Assembly: GCA_014650475.1 (NCBI GenBank)
Contig: BMVA01000003.1
Coordinates: 372,001 to 436,000 of the forward strand
DNA: 64,000 bases
DNA from: Streptomyces albogriseolus
GTDB taxonomy: Bacteria > Actinomycetota > Actinomycetes > Streptomycetales > Streptomycetaceae
Direction: 5' to 3'
Below are positions 15,547 to 25,138 of this stretch, one piece after another. The notes beneath the pieces were generated by a model. That model had not been told where the DNA came from. It worked only from the letters and a program-made list of their open reading frames with translations, and did no database searches. A program made the translations under genes and the position numbers. Positions within the stretch are counted from its first letter, which is position 1. Every line of letters starts with the position of its first letter.

Positions 15547-17373
15547 ATGGGGCACTACAAGTCGAATCTCCGCGACATCGAGTTCAACCTCTTCGAGGTA
15601 CTCGGGCGCGACAAGCTGTACGGCACGGGCCCGTTCGAGGAGATGGACGTCGACACCGCGAAGAGCATCCTGGAGGAGCTGGCCCGCCTCTCCGAGAACG
15701 AGCTCGCGGAGTCCTTCGCCGACGCCGACCGCAACCCGCCGGTCTTCGACCCGGAGACCAACACCGCGCCGGTCCCCGCGTCCTTCAAGAAGAGCTACCA
15801 GGCCTTCATGGACTCCGAGTACTGGCGGCTCGGCCTGCCCGAGGAGATCGGCGGCACCACCGCGCCCCGCTCCCTCATCTGGGCCTACGCCGAGCTGATC
15901 CTGGGCGCCAACCCGGCCGTGTGGATGTACTCCTCGGGCCCCGCCTTCGCGGGCATCCTCTTCGAGGAGGGCAACGAGGTCCAGAAGCACATCGCGAAGA
16001 TCGCCACGGAGAAGCAGTGGGGCTCCACGATGGTGCTCACCGAGCCGGACGCCGGCTCGGACGTCGGCGCCGGCCGCACCAAGGCCGTGCAGCAGGAGGA
16101 CGGCTCCTGGCACATCGAGGGCGTGAAGCGCTTCATCACGTCCGGTGAGCACGACATGTCGGAGAACATCCTCCACTACGTGCTCGCCCGCCCCGAGGGC
16201 GCAGGACCCGGCACCAAGGGCCTGTCCCTCTTCCTCGTCCCGAAGTACCTCTTCGACTTCGAGACCGGCGAGCTGGGCGAGCGCAACGGCGTGTACGCCA
16301 CGAACGTCGAGCACAAGATGGGCCTCAAGGCCTCCAACACCTGCGAGATGACGTTCGGCGACAAGCACCCCGCCAAGGGCTGGCTGATCGGCGACAAGCA
16401 CGACGGCATCCGCCAGATGTTCCGCATCATCGAGTTCGCCCGCATGATGGTCGGCACGAAGGCGATCTCCACGCTGTCGACCGGCTACCTGAACGCGCTG
16501 GAGTACGCCAAGGAGCGCGTCCAGGGCCCCGACCTGGCGAACTTCATGGACAAGACCGCCCCCAAGGTCACCATCACCCACCACCCCGACGTGCGCCGCT
16601 CGCTCATGACGCAGAAGGCGTACGCGGAGGGCATGCGCGCCCTGGTGATGTACACCGCGTCGGTCCAGGACGCCATCCAGCTCAAGGAGGCGAACGGCGA
16701 GGACGCCTCCACCGAGCACGCGATGAACGACCTGCTCCTGCCGATCGTCAAGGGCTACGGCTCCGAGAAGGCCTACGAGCAGCTCGCCCAGTCGCTCCAG
16801 ACCTTCGGCGGCTCCGGCTTCCTCCAGGAGTACCCGATCGAGCAGTACATCCGGGACTCCAAGATCGACACCCTCTACGAGGGCACCACCGCGATCCAGG
16901 GCCAGGACTTCTTCTTCCGGAAGATCGTCCGCAACCAGGGCGCCGCGCTGAACTCGCTGGCCGAGGACATCAAGAAGTTCCTCGCGGTCGGCGAGGGCGG
17001 CGAGGAGCTGGCGGGCGCCCGCGAGCACCTGGCCAAGGCCGCCGTCGAGCTGGAGGCCATCGTCGGCCTGATGCTCACCGACCTCGCGGCCACCGAGAAG
17101 GACGTCAAGAACATCTACAAGGTGGGCCTGAACACCACCCGCCTGCTGATGGCCTCCGGTGACGTCGTCGTCGGCTACCTGCTGCTCAAGCACGCCGCGA
17201 TCGCCGCCGAGAAGCTCCCGACGGCCTCCGCCAGGGACAAGGCGTTCTACACCGGCAAGATCGCGGCGGCGAAGTTCTTCGCGGCCAACGTCCTGCCGGG
17301 CGTCACCCTGGCCCGCAAGGTCGCCGAGGGCGTCGAGCTGGACCTGATGGAACTGGACGAGGCGGCGTTCTAG
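15547..17373 (+). CDS. Acyl-CoA dehydrogenase (long form, about 600 residues)
   Basis: A 608-residue FAD enzyme of fatty-acid beta-oxidation that makes trans-2-enoyl-CoA. It has the acyl-CoA dehydrogenase N-terminal, middle ([18 protein letters not shown]) and C-terminal domains. The catalytic-base motif [12 protein letters not shown] lies near residue 442-453, and the extra C-terminal helical domain of the long FadE5-like subgroup follows. Start ATG 15547 gives [10 protein letters not shown], the subgroup's usual beginning. A candidate operator lies in its promoter and a strong terminator follows, so it is a single-gene unit. Chain-length preference cannot be read from the sequence. Confidence 0.93.
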   Translation: MGHYKSNLRDIEFNLFEVLGRDKLYGTGPFEEMDVDTAKSILEELARLSENELAESFADADRNPPVFDPETNTAPVPASFKKSYQAFMDSEYWRLGLPEEIGGTTAPRSLIWAYAELILGANPAVWMYSSGPAFAGILFEEGNEVQKHIAKIATEKQWGSTMVLTEPDAGSDVGAGRTKAVQQEDGSWHIEGVKRFITSGEHDMSENILHYVLARPEGAGPGTKGLSLFLVPKYLFDFETGELGERNGVYATNVEHKMGLKASNTCEMTFGDKHPAKGWLIGDKHDGIRQMFRIIEFARMMVGTKAISTLSTGYLNALEYAKERVQGPDLANFMDKTAPKVTITHHPDVRRSLMTQKAYAEGMRALVMYTASVQDAIQLKEANGEDASTEHAMNDLLLPIVKGYGSEKAYEQLAQSLQTFGGSGFLQEYPIEQYIRDSKIDTLYEGTTAIQGQDFFFRKIVRNQGAALNSLAEDIKKFLAVGEGGEELAGAREHLAKAAVELEAIVGLMLTDLAATEKDVKNIYKVGLNTTRLLMASGDVVVGYLLLKHAAIAAEKLPTASARDKAFYTGKIAAAKFFAANVLPGVTLARKVAEGVELDLMELDEAAF

Positions 17374-17387
17374 TCGCTTCCCGCCCC

Positions 17388-17425
17388 GCGAGGGCCCGCT
17401 CCCGCACAGGGAAGCGGGCCCTCGC
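17388..17425 (+). terminator. Terminator after acyl-CoA dehydrogenase
   Basis: A perfect 13-bp stem (17388-17400 with 17413-17425) and a 12-nt loop, just after the stop codon and before the aminopeptidase gene. Confidence 0.8.
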
Positions 17426-17443
17426 GCTCGTTAAGGTGAACCC

Positions 17444-18742
17444 ATGAGCGAACCCCCCCGCTTCGACCGCGGCCACACCGACGACCTGATGTCCTTCCTC
17501 GCGGCGAGCCCCACGCCGTACCACGCCGTGGCGAACGCCGCCGAGCGGCTGGAGAAGGCGGGCTTCAGGCAGGTCGCGGAGACGGACGCCTGGGACGGCA
17601 CGGCAGGCGGCAAGTACCTGCTGCGCGGCGGCGCGATCGTCGCCTGGTACGTCCCCGAAGGGGCCGAGGCGCACACGCCGTTCCGGATCGTCGGCGCGCA
17701 CACCGACTCCCCGAATCTGCGCGTCAAGCCGCGGCCCGACAGCGGGGCGCACGGCTGGCGCCAGGTGGCCGTGGAGATCTACGGCGGGCCGCTGCTCAAC
17801 TCCTGGCTCGACCGCGACCTGGGCCTGGCCGGGCGGCTGTCCCTGCGCGACGGCACGACCCGTCTGGTCGACGTGGACCGGCCGCTGCTGCGGGTCCCCC
17901 AGCTCGCCATCCACCTGGACCGCGCGGTGAACTCCGACGGCCTCAAGCTCGACAAGCAGCGGCACATGCAGCCGGTGTGGGGCCTGGGCGAGGACGTCCG
18001 CGACGGCGACCTCATCGCCTTCCTGGAGGAGACCGCGGGGCTGCCGGACGGCTCGGTCACCGGCTGGGACCTGATGGTGCACCCCGTCGAGCCGCCCGCC
18101 TACCTGGGCCGCGACCGCGAGCTGGTGGCGGGCCCGCGCATGGACAACCTGCTGTCCGTGCACGCCGGCACGGCCGCGCTCGCCGCCGCGGCCGGACGCG
18201 GTTCCGGACTGCCGTCCATCCCCGTGCTCGCCGCCTTCGACCACGAGGAGAACGGCTCCCAGTCCGACACCGGCGCGGACGGCCCGCTGCTCGGCACCGT
18301 CCTGGAGCGCTCCGTGCACGCGCGCGGCGGCTCCCTGGAGGACCGGGCGCGCGCCCTCGCCGGGACCGTCTGCCTGTCCTCCGACACCGGTCACGCCGTG
18401 CACCCCAACTACGCGGAGCGGCACGACCCGACGCACCACCCGCGCGTCGACGGCGGTCCCATCCTCAAGGTCAACGTCAACAACCGCTACGCCACGGACG
18501 GTTCGGGGCGCGCGGTGTTCGCGGCGGCCTGCGAGAAGGCCGGGGTGCCCTTCCAGACGTTCGTCTCCAACAACGCGATGCCGTGCGGCACCACGATCGG
18601 CCCGATCACCGCGGCCCGCCACGGCATCCGCACGGTCGACATCGGCGTGGCCATCCTGTCGATGCACAGCGTCCGCGAACTCTGCGGCGCCAAGGACCCG
18701 TTCCTGCTGGCGAACGCGCTGACGGCGTTCCTGGAGGGCTAG
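17444..18742 (+). CDS. apeB: M18-family aminopeptidase
   Basis: A 432-residue cytosolic metallopeptidase that removes N-terminal residues (acidic ones in the best-studied relatives). Metal and catalytic motifs are present in order: VGAHTDSPNLRVKP (His-Thr-Asp), AFDHEENGS (Glu pair), SSDTGHAVHPNY, and MHSVREL near the end (last metal His). Length matches the family (about 430). It starts at ATG 17444 right after the preceding terminator. Substrate specificity in actinobacteria is not well defined. Confidence 0.92.
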   Translation: MSEPPRFDRGHTDDLMSFLAASPTPYHAVANAAERLEKAGFRQVAETDAWDGTAGGKYLLRGGAIVAWYVPEGAEAHTPFRIVGAHTDSPNLRVKPRPDSGAHGWRQVAVEIYGGPLLNSWLDRDLGLAGRLSLRDGTTRLVDVDRPLLRVPQLAIHLDRAVNSDGLKLDKQRHMQPVWGLGEDVRDGDLIAFLEETAGLPDGSVTGWDLMVHPVEPPAYLGRDRELVAGPRMDNLLSVHAGTAALAAAAGRGSGLPSIPVLAAFDHEENGSQSDTGADGPLLGTVLERSVHARGGSLEDRARALAGTVCLSSDTGHAVHPNYAERHDPTHHPRVDGGPILKVNVNNRYATDGSGRAVFAAACEKAGVPFQTFVSNNAMPCGTTIGPITAARHGIRTVDIGVAILSMHSVRELCGAKDPFLLANALTAFLEG

Positions 18743-18867
18743 TTCGGACGGCGGAAGCCGCCGACGTCCTGAGCGGCGGTCAACTCCCGTGCGCGCTCCG
18801 GCGCATGGGAGCCCTCCCTCCGGGTACCCGGGTCGCACCGGAAACACCGGACAGGGAGGCGACACTC

Positions 18868-19125
18868 ATGGGCCTCGGCGGATGCATCATCCTCATCGCC
18901 GTGGGAGCAATCCTCACGTTCGCGACCGACTGGGACATGCAGGGTGTCAACCTTGACCTGGTCGGCGTCATCTTCATGATCGTCGGACTGATCGGCGTCG
19001 CGACCTTCAGCAGCATCGCCCGGCGGCGGCGGGTCGTGGTACCCCCCGCCACTCCGGTGATCGACGACCCGGCACGTCCGCACCACCACACCCGCGACGG
19101 CTACAGCGACGGGTACGGCGCCTGA
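18868..19125 (+). CDS. DUF6458-type small membrane protein
   Basis: An 85-residue protein with two membrane segments (about residues 3-20 and 30-48) joined by the conserved hairpin DWDMQGVNLDLVG. A basic stretch RRRR and a polar His/Tyr/Asp-rich tail follow. It matches a small actinobacterial family of unknown function (DUF6458, from memory). ATG 18868 has GGGAGG 8 nt upstream. Its last 25 bp overlap, tail to tail, the end of the convergent thioredoxin/NHL gene. Confidence 0.85.
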   Translation: MGLGGCIILIAVGAILTFATDWDMQGVNLDLVGVIFMIVGLIGVATFSSIARRRRVVVPPATPVIDDPARPHHHTRDGYSDGYGA

Positions 19126-20963
19126 CCGGGTGCCCGCCCCGTGCCGTCCGCACCGGACAGCTGCACCACCAGCCGGTCCGCGCCTCCCACGACGGGACGC
19201 ACGGGCAGCCGCCACTCACGGCGGTGCACATGGCAGGCCGGATGGAGCACCTCAGGACCGGCGTCGCACGCGGCCGCCGTCGCCACGACATGCAGCACCC
19301 CCTGCCCCACGGCGGGGTCGGTCTCGAGGGCGCGGGAGAGGTCACTCCCCGCGCCCTCTCCGCTGCGCAGAAGCGCGGGCGGTGAGGCGGACACCAGCAG
19401 GCGGGTCGCGGGGCCGTCCCGCGTGTCGAGCTTCTGTCCGGGCGGGGGCGTGAAGACCACGTCCAGGTGCACGGGGCCGATGGCGATCCCGGTCACGGAC
19501 CGCTCCCTGTCCGTCCGCGGGCCCAGCACCTCCGCGGGGAGCCGCAGCCGGGTCAGCCGGTGCCGCGCCGACTCCACCACCACGACGTCCTCGCCGACGG
19601 CCACGGCGCCGCTGGGCTCGCGCAGATCGCCGGCCAGGGTGGTCACCTCGCCGGTGGCCGGGTCGTAGCGGCGCAGGGCGTGGTTGTAGGTGTCGCAGAC
19701 GGCCAGGGAGCCGTCGGGCAGCGCGCTCACCCCGAGCGGGTGCTGGAGCAGCGCCCCGTCCGCGGGCCCGTCCCGGTACCCGAAGGCGAACAGTCCCGCG
19801 CCGACCGCGGTGCGCACCTCCCCGTCCGGACCCAGCAGACGCAGGGCGGAACTCTCCGAGTCGGCCACCCACAGCCCCTCCGCCGTCACCGCGAGCCCCG
19901 AGGGCTGCGCGAACAGGGCCTCCTTCGCCGGGCCGTCGACCAGTTGCTCCCCGCCGGTCCCCGCCTCGCGGGCGACCGTGCCGGCGGCGGGGTCGCAGGA
20001 CCAGAGCTGGTGGATGCCGGCCATGGCGATCCACACCCTGTCCCGCCACCAGACGACGTCCCAGGGGGAGGAGAGGTTCACCTCCCGGGCCGGGCCGTCC
20101 GTCGCGTCCCCGCGGCGCCAGGGGGAGCCGGTGCCGGCGAGCGTGGCGACCTCGCCGGTCCCGGGGTCGAGGCGCCTCAGGGCGTGGTTGACGGTGTCGG
20201 CGACGACCACCGCGCCGTCCGGGAGCAGGGCGAGCCCCTGCGGCTCCTGGAAGCGGGCCCGGCCGGACGGGCCGTCCACCAGTCCGCGCTCGCCGTCGCC
20301 GAACCGCCTGAGGACCGTCTCCGCGTCCTCGGCCAGCTCCACCACCTGGTGCCGGGTGGTGTCCGTGACCAGGAACGTCCCCGACGGCAGCCGCAGCACT
20401 TTGCCGGGGAACCGCAGCACCGTCGGCTCCGGCTCCGGCGGCGCGTAGGGAAGGTCGCCGCGCCGGAGGGTGCCCTTCGCCGCGTGCTCGGCCTCCAGCT
20501 CGGTCACCAGCCGCTCGATCTCGGGCACGTGCCCCTCCCCGGAGTACGTCGCCACGACGTACCCCTCGGGGTCGACGACCACCAGCGTCGGCCAGGCCCG
20601 CACCGCGTACTGCGTCCACGTCGTCAGCTCGGGGTCGTCCAGGACGGGGTGCGCGACCGCGTACCGCTCCACGGCGTCCGCCACCGCCGCGTGCTCCGCC
20701 TCGTGCGGGAACTTCGGCGAGTGCACGCCGATGACCACGAGGGTGTCCCGGTGCCGCTCCTCCAGCTCCCGCAGCTCGTCGACGACGTGCAGGCAGTTCA
20801 CGCAGCAGAACGTCCAGAAGTCGAGCAGGACCACGCGTCCGCGCAGGCCGGCGAGGGTGTACGCGGCACCGCCCGTGTTCAGCCAGCCGCCCTTGCCCGC
20901 GAGCTCGGGCGCCCGCACGCGTGCGGAGCGGCGGACGGGGGGAGCGGAGGCGGCGTCGTCCAT
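19101..20963 (-). CDS. Thioredoxin-like / NHL-repeat protein (NHLRC2-like)
   Basis: A 620-residue protein. A thioredoxin-fold domain at about residues 20-165 carries FWTFCCVNCLHV (CxxC, here CVNC). It is followed by a beta-propeller of NHL repeats at about 180-480 (units such as PQGLALLPDGAVVVADTVNHALRR) and a C-terminal beta-rich domain. The order equals human NHLRC2 and its bacterial relatives. No signal peptide is seen, so it is probably cytoplasmic. The biochemical role is unknown; a redox function is suggested only by the CxxC. Its 3' end overlaps the convergent DUF6458 gene by 25 bp. Confidence 0.87.
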   Translation of the reverse strand: MDDAASAPPVRRSARVRAPELAGKGGWLNTGGAAYTLAGLRGRVVLLDFWTFCCVNCLHVVDELRELEERHRDTLVVIGVHSPKFPHEAEHAAVADAVERYAVAHPVLDDPELTTWTQYAVRAWPTLVVVDPEGYVVATYSGEGHVPEIERLVTELEAEHAAKGTLRRGDLPYAPPEPEPTVLRFPGKVLRLPSGTFLVTDTTRHQVVELAEDAETVLRRFGDGERGLVDGPSGRARFQEPQGLALLPDGAVVVADTVNHALRRLDPGTGEVATLAGTGSPWRRGDATDGPAREVNLSSPWDVVWWRDRVWIAMAGIHQLWSCDPAAGTVAREAGTGGEQLVDGPAKEALFAQPSGLAVTAEGLWVADSESSALRLLGPDGEVRTAVGAGLFAFGYRDGPADGALLQHPLGVSALPDGSLAVCDTYNHALRRYDPATGEVTTLAGDLREPSGAVAVGEDVVVVESARHRLTRLRLPAEVLGPRTDRERSVTGIAIGPVHLDVVFTPPPGQKLDTRDGPATRLLVSASPPALLRSGEGAGSDLSRALETDPAVGQGVLHVVATAAACDAGPEVLHPACHVHRREWRLPVRPVVGGADRLVVQLSGADGTGRAPGQAPYPSL

Positions 20964-21068
20964 ACGTCCAGCGTGCCACCGGGGAGCGCCGCGCGGCGGG
21001 TGGGGCGGACTCCGCCCGTCGGCCTAGTGACGGCGTCGGACCGGGCGGGGCGGGGAACCCCTCGGCGC

Positions 21069-21563
21069 ATGAGACTTCTCGTACGGGACCGGATCCTCGG
21101 CATCGGGGACGACTACTGGATCGAGGACGACCGCGGCAACAAGGTCTTCCTCGTCGACGGCAAGGCGATGCGGCTGCGGGACACCTTCGAGCTGAAGGAC
21201 ACCGAGGGGCGCGTGCTCATCGACATCCGCAAGAAGATGCTCGCGCTGCGGGACACCATGGTGATCGAGCGGGGCGGCGAGCCGCTCGCGACGGTGCGGC
21301 GCAAGCGGCTGTCGCTGCTGCGCAACCACTTCCGGGTCTCCCTGGCGGACGGCAGCACCGAGCTGGACGTCAGCGGGCGGATCCTCGACCGCGAGTTCGC
21401 CGTCGAGTACGACGGCGAACTCCTCGCGGTGATCTCCCGTCGCTGGCACACCCTCCGCGACAGCTACGGCGTCGACGTCGTGCGCGACGACGCCGACCCG
21501 GCGCTGCTGATCGCGGTGGCGGTGTGCGTGATCCATCTGGCGGAGAAGGAGCGGGAGGAGTAG
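21069..21563 (+). CDS. LURP-one-related family protein
   Basis: A 164-residue protein made of one LURP-one/tubby-like beta barrel: repeated strands of the type YWIEDDRGNKVFLVDGKA, LKDTEGRVLIDIRKK and FAVEYDGELLAVISRR, with a hydrophobic C-terminal helix that would fill the barrel. The family is shared with plant defence proteins and phospholipid scramblases, but its bacterial role is unknown. ATG 21069. It is divergent from the NHL gene and ends 36 bp before the convergent nitrilase-family gene. Confidence 0.82.
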   Translation: MRLLVRDRILGIGDDYWIEDDRGNKVFLVDGKAMRLRDTFELKDTEGRVLIDIRKKMLALRDTMVIERGGEPLATVRRKRLSLLRNHFRVSLADGSTELDVSGRILDREFAVEYDGELLAVISRRWHTLRDSYGVDVVRDDADPALLIAVAVCVIHLAEKEREE

Positions 21564-21599
21564 ACCCCGGGTCCGTGGGGCCGGCGCGGGCCCGCCCGG

Positions 21600-22394
21600 T
21601 CAGCGGCGGGGGCGGTCCAGGCCCAGGACGCGGTCCTTGAGCGCCGGGAAGCGGTCCCGGGTGCCCGCCACCGACGCCGGGTCGAAGTCGACCGTGAGGA
21701 CCTCCTCGCCGGGACCCGCCTCGGCGAGGACCTCGCCCCACGGGTCCACCACGACCGAGTGGCCCGCCTGCGGAACTCCCGCGTGCGTCCCGGCCGTTCC
21801 GCACGCGAGGACGAACGCCTGGTTCTCCACGGCGCGCGCCCGCGCCAGCAGCGTCCAGTGGCCGCGGCGCCGTTCGGGCCAGCCCGCCGGGACGACGAAG
21901 GTCTCCGCGCCGGCGTCGACCAGACCGCGGAAGAGCTCGGGGAAGCGCAGGTCGTAACAGGTCGCCACGCCCACGACGGTGTCCGGCAGACGGACCGTCA
22001 CCAGCTCCTCGCCCGCCCCCATCAGCACGGCCTCGCCCTTGTCGAAGCCGAAGCGGTGGATCTTCCGGTAGGACGCGGCGAGTTCTCCGGAGGGGGTGAA
22101 GACCAGGGAGGTGTTGTAGAGGGTGCCGTCGGGGTCCCGCTCCGGGACGGATCCCGCGTGCAGCCAGACGCCGGCCTCGCTCGCCGCCTTGGCCATCGCC
22201 TCGTAGGTCGGTCCCTCCAGCGGTTCCGCCTCGGTGCCGAACCCCTCGTAGGCGAAGGCGCCCGTGGTCCACAGCTCGGGGAGGACGACGAGGTCCGACC
22301 CGGCCTGATCGCGTACCAGGGCGGCCACCCGGCGCCGACGCGATTCGACCGGTTCGTCCTCGTTCACGGCGACTTGCAGCAAGGAAGCGCGCAC
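21600..22394 (-). CDS. Carbon-nitrogen hydrolase (nitrilase superfamily)
   Basis: A 264-residue amidohydrolase. The Glu-Lys-Cys triad is complete: VVLPELWTTG (Glu), YRKIHRFG (Lys) and ATCYDLRFPEL (Cys). The pattern is closest to the omega-amidase/Nit2-like branch acting on small amides, but the substrate cannot be told. The start is taken as GTG 22394 (VRASLLQVAV), where the conserved first strand begins; ribosome binding site is weak. It is divergent from the mycothiol-enzyme gene across a region holding a dispersed Streptomyces repeat. Confidence 0.87.
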   Translation of the reverse strand: MRASLLQVAVNEDEPVESRRRRVAALVRDQAGSDLVVLPELWTTGAFAYEGFGTEAEPLEGPTYEAMAKAASEAGVWLHAGSVPERDPDGTLYNTSLVFTPSGELAASYRKIHRFGFDKGEAVLMGAGEELVTVRLPDTVVGVATCYDLRFPELFRGLVDAGAETFVVPAGWPERRRGHWTLLARARAVENQAFVLACGTAGTHAGVPQAGHSVVVDPWGEVLAEAGPGEEVLTVDFDPASVAGTRDRFPALKDRVLGLDRPRR

Positions 22395-22482
22395 ACTACC
22401 ACCGTCCTGGCATTCGACCCGCGTCCACGGGCCTACGATCGTCACACGAAAGCACTGCCGGGGTGCCTGTCAGCAGCGTAAC

Positions 22483-22525
22483 TTGGGGGTCCCGCCGGTT
22501 CGAGCGAAGCCGAGAACCGGGGGAT
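22483..22525. repeat. Dispersed Streptomyces palindromic repeat
   Basis: A stem CCGGTTC/GAACCGG flanks the core GAGCGAAGCCGA, itself flanked by GGGGGTCC and GGGGGA. I recognise this CGAGCGAAGCCGAGA-type element as one found many times in Streptomyces intergenic regions. Its function is unknown. Confidence 0.65.
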
Positions 22526-22613
22526 GCCCGAGACACCCGCGCAGTGCAGCCATCACCCACTGGCACCGCCGCCACAACCTGCCCGTGTACCGACCGCCGA
22601 GGGGTCCCGTTCC

Positions 22614-23438
22614 GTGAGTCTGCATCCCGCCCTCCAGCCCTACGCCGACGCCTGGTCCCACTCCATCGAGGCGATATCCGAGCTGGTGCAGCCGCTGCCG
22701 GAGGCCGACTGGAACCGGCGTACGCCCTGCCCGGGCTGGTCGGTCCGTGACGTGGTCTCGCACGTCATCGGCCTCGACTCGGAGATGTACGGCGACCCCC
22801 GGCCGATCCACACGCTGCCGCGCGACCTGTTCCACGTCACCAACGACCACCAGCGGTACATGGAGATGCAGGTCGACGTGCGCCGCCACCACACGGCGCC
22901 GGAGATGACCTCCGAGCTGGAACTGATGATCATCCGGCGCAACCGCCAGCTGCGGAACGAGTCCCGCGACCCGGGCACCAAGGTGCGCGGGCCGCTGGGC
23001 ACGGAGCTGACCCTGGAGGAGTCGATGCGCCGGCACGCCTTCGCCGTGTGGGCGCACGAGCAGGACCTGCGCACGGCCCTCGGCCGCCCCGGAAACCTCG
23101 ACTCCCCCGGCGCCCATGTCGCCCGCGACGTCCTGCTCGACGAACTGCCGCGCGTCGTCGCCGACCTGGCGCAGGCGCCGCGCAGCTCCGCGGTGGTCGT
23201 CGACGTGCACGGCCCGGTGGAGTTCCTGCGCACGGTCCGCGTCGACATCCAGGGCCGCGGCACGCTGGAAACCGCCCCGGCCCTCGGCCCGGCCGCCGCC
23301 CTCACCCTCGACTGGGAGACCTACGTCCGCCTGGCCTGCGGCCGCGTGACGCCGGAGTCGGTCACGGACCGGGTGAAGACGGAGGGCGACCAGGACCTGG
23401 CCGCGGCGATCCTGCGCCACTTCGCGGTGACGCCGTAA
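22614..23438 (+). CDS. Maleylpyruvate isomerase-family mycothiol-dependent enzyme
   Basis: A 274-residue protein with the DinB-like/MDMPI N-terminal fold at about residues 8-170. The family motif TPCPGWSVRDVVSHVIG supplies the first metal His, and RRHAFAVWAHEQDLR a further one. A C-terminal MDMPI/SCP2-like domain follows. Family members bind a divalent metal and use mycothiol as thiol cofactor; the substrate here is unknown. GTG 22614 follows GAGGGG by 9 nt; upstream in-frame codons lack a ribosome binding site. Confidence 0.87.
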   Translation: MSLHPALQPYADAWSHSIEAISELVQPLPEADWNRRTPCPGWSVRDVVSHVIGLDSEMYGDPRPIHTLPRDLFHVTNDHQRYMEMQVDVRRHHTAPEMTSELELMIIRRNRQLRNESRDPGTKVRGPLGTELTLEESMRRHAFAVWAHEQDLRTALGRPGNLDSPGAHVARDVLLDELPRVVADLAQAPRSSAVVVDVHGPVEFLRTVRVDIQGRGTLETAPALGPAAALTLDWETYVRLACGRVTPESVTDRVKTEGDQDLAAAILRHFAVTP

Positions 23439-23466
23439 CCAGGGGCACGACCCCTCACCCCGTCCG

Positions 23467-23492
23467 GCCCGCGGCCCTCGCAGCCCGCGGGC
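23467..23492 (+). terminator. Hairpin after the mycothiol-enzyme gene
   Basis: GCCCGCGG (23467-23474) pairs with CCGCGGGC (23485-23492) around a 10-nt loop, 29 bp after the stop codon. Confidence 0.5.
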
Positions 23493-23598
23493 GGTCGTGC
23501 CGCTGAGACGGCACGGGCGGGCGCGGGCGGTACCCCGGCGGCACCGAGTCGTGTGCGACGCCGTACGGCCACCCGGACGCCGGGTGCCGGTTGTACGT

Positions 23599-23626
23599 GG
23601 CCGCTCGCGCGGTTCCCCGCGCCCCC
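23599..23626. repeat. Dispersed Streptomyces intergenic repeat (copy 1)
   Basis: GGCCGCTCGCGCGGTTCCCC followed by GCGCCCCC. This is a familiar short element in Streptomyces intergenic DNA. A copy in the opposite orientation is at 37313. Confidence 0.65.
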
Positions 23627-23824
23627 GAGGCGACTCGGACAGCGGGTGGTCGTGCCGCCGGGGCGGCGACTGTGGGGCGCGGGCGGCACCCGGCACGCGC
23701 TCAGCGCCCGGACGCACCCGCCACGCGGAACACCGGGGTGCCGGTGAACGGCCCACGGGCCGCGGCCCAAGGCGGCAGGGCACCTCCGCGAACCGTCCCG
23801 TCCGGCCCGGTGGCCTCCGGGCCG

Positions 23825-25138
23825 TCAGGCCGGGACGTGGACCGTGGAGACCCTGCTGGCGACCAGTCGTTCCCGTTCGCGGCGGGCCGCGCGGCGGCGG
23901 AGGCGGAGGATCTGGGTGACGCCCAGCGCCTGGAGGACGAAGACCGCCGAGAAGGCGACCGTGTAGTCGTCGCCGGTGGCGTCCAGCAGCACGCCGATCG
24001 CGAAGAGGGTCGTCATGGAGGCGACGAAGCCGCCCATGTTGGTGATGCCGGAGGCGGTGCCCTGCCGCTCCGGCGGGTTGGCCGGGCGGGCGAAGTCGAA
24101 GCCGATCATCGACGCCGGGCCGCAGGCCCCCAGCACCGCGCACAGCACGACCAGCAGCCACATCGGCGCCCTGTCCCCCGGCCAGGCCAGCGTCACGGCC
24201 CACAGCAGGGCCGTCGCGCCCACCGTGCCGAGCGCCAGCGGCAGCCGCGCCCCGTGGTGCCGGGCGACGACCTGGCCGTAGACGAGACCGACGGCCATGT
24301 TGGCCAGCACCACCAGGGTGAGCAGCTCACCGGCCACCGCGCGGGACAGCCCCTGCGCCTGCACCAGGAACGGCATGCCCCACAGCAGCAGGAACACCAT
24401 CGCCGGGAACTGCGTGGTGAAGTGCACCCACAGTCCCAGCCGGGTCCCCGGTTCCCGCCAGGACCGGGCGATCTGCCGGCGGACGTAGGCGGCGCCCTGA
24501 TGGGAGACCGGCTTCGGCTCGTGACCCTCGGGATGGTCCTTGAGGAACAGCAGCACCAGGACGAGGACCACGACACCCGCGAGCGAACTGCCCGCGAACG
24601 CCGGCGTCCAGCCGATGCCGTGCAGCAGCCGGGCCAGGACCAGCGTGGAGACGAGGTTGCCGGCCATGCCGATCAGTCCGGCCATCTGCCCGACCAGCGG
24701 CCCGCGCCGCGCGGGGAACCACCGCGAGCCCAGCCGCAGCACGCTGATGAAGGTCATCGCGTCGCCGCAGCCGAGCAGCGCACGGGCGGCGAGCGCCATG
24801 CCGTACGACGGGGAGAGGGCGAAGCCGAGCTGTCCGAGGGTGAACAGCACCGCGCCCAGGCTCAGCACCTTCTTGGTGCCGAGCCGGTCCACCAGCAGGC
24901 CGACGGGTATCTGCATGCCCGCGTAGACCAGCAGCTGGAGGATGGAGAACGTCGAGAGGGCTGAGGCGCCCACGTCGAAGCGGTCGGCCGCGTCGAGACC
25001 GGCCACGCCCAGGGACGTGCGGAAGATGACGGCGACGAAGTAGACGGAGACGCCGATCCCCCAGACGGCGAGCGCGCGCCGCCCCCCGGGAGGGTCGCCG
25101 GGCAACGTGCCGGCGCCGCGCATGGTGGTGCCGCTCAT
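23825..25138 (-). CDS. MFS transporter
   Basis: A 437-residue protein with 12 predicted membrane segments. The family loop LLVDRLGTKKVLSLGA lies between helices 2 and 3. It is close to the nitrate/anion:cation type MFS branch in general build, but the substrate is unknown. The start ATG (25138) overlaps the stop of the upstream GntR gene by 4 nt (ATGA), with GAGAGG in front, so translation is coupled and the regulator probably controls the transporter. The gene ends in the repeat-bearing region at 23439-23824. Confidence 0.88.
   Translation of the reverse strand: MSGTTMRGAGTLPGDPPGGRRALAVWGIGVSVYFVAVIFRTSLGVAGLDAADRFDVGASALSTFSILQLLVYAGMQIPVGLLVDRLGTKKVLSLGAVLFTLGQLGFALSPSYGMALAARALLGCGDAMTFISVLRLGSRWFPARRGPLVGQMAGLIGMAGNLVSTLVLARLLHGIGWTPAFAGSSLAGVVVLVLVLLFLKDHPEGHEPKPVSHQGAAYVRRQIARSWREPGTRLGLWVHFTTQFPAMVFLLLWGMPFLVQAQGLSRAVAGELLTLVVLANMAVGLVYGQVVARHHGARLPLALGTVGATALLWAVTLAWPGDRAPMWLLVVLCAVLGACGPASMIGFDFARPANPPERQGTASGITNMGGFVASMTTLFAIGVLLDATGDDYTVAFSAVFVLQALGVTQILRLRRRAARRERERLVASRVSTVHVPA

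Larger units (their letters stand above)
23439..23824. other. 386-bp intergenic region with hairpin and dispersed repeat
   Basis: No gene is supported here. It holds an 8-bp hairpin at 23467-23492 that may end the upstream gene, a copy of a common Streptomyces repeat at 23599-23626, and GC-rich near-duplicates (GCGGGCGGTACC/GCGGGCGGCACC). It lies between convergent genes, so no promoter is needed. Confidence 0.6.
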
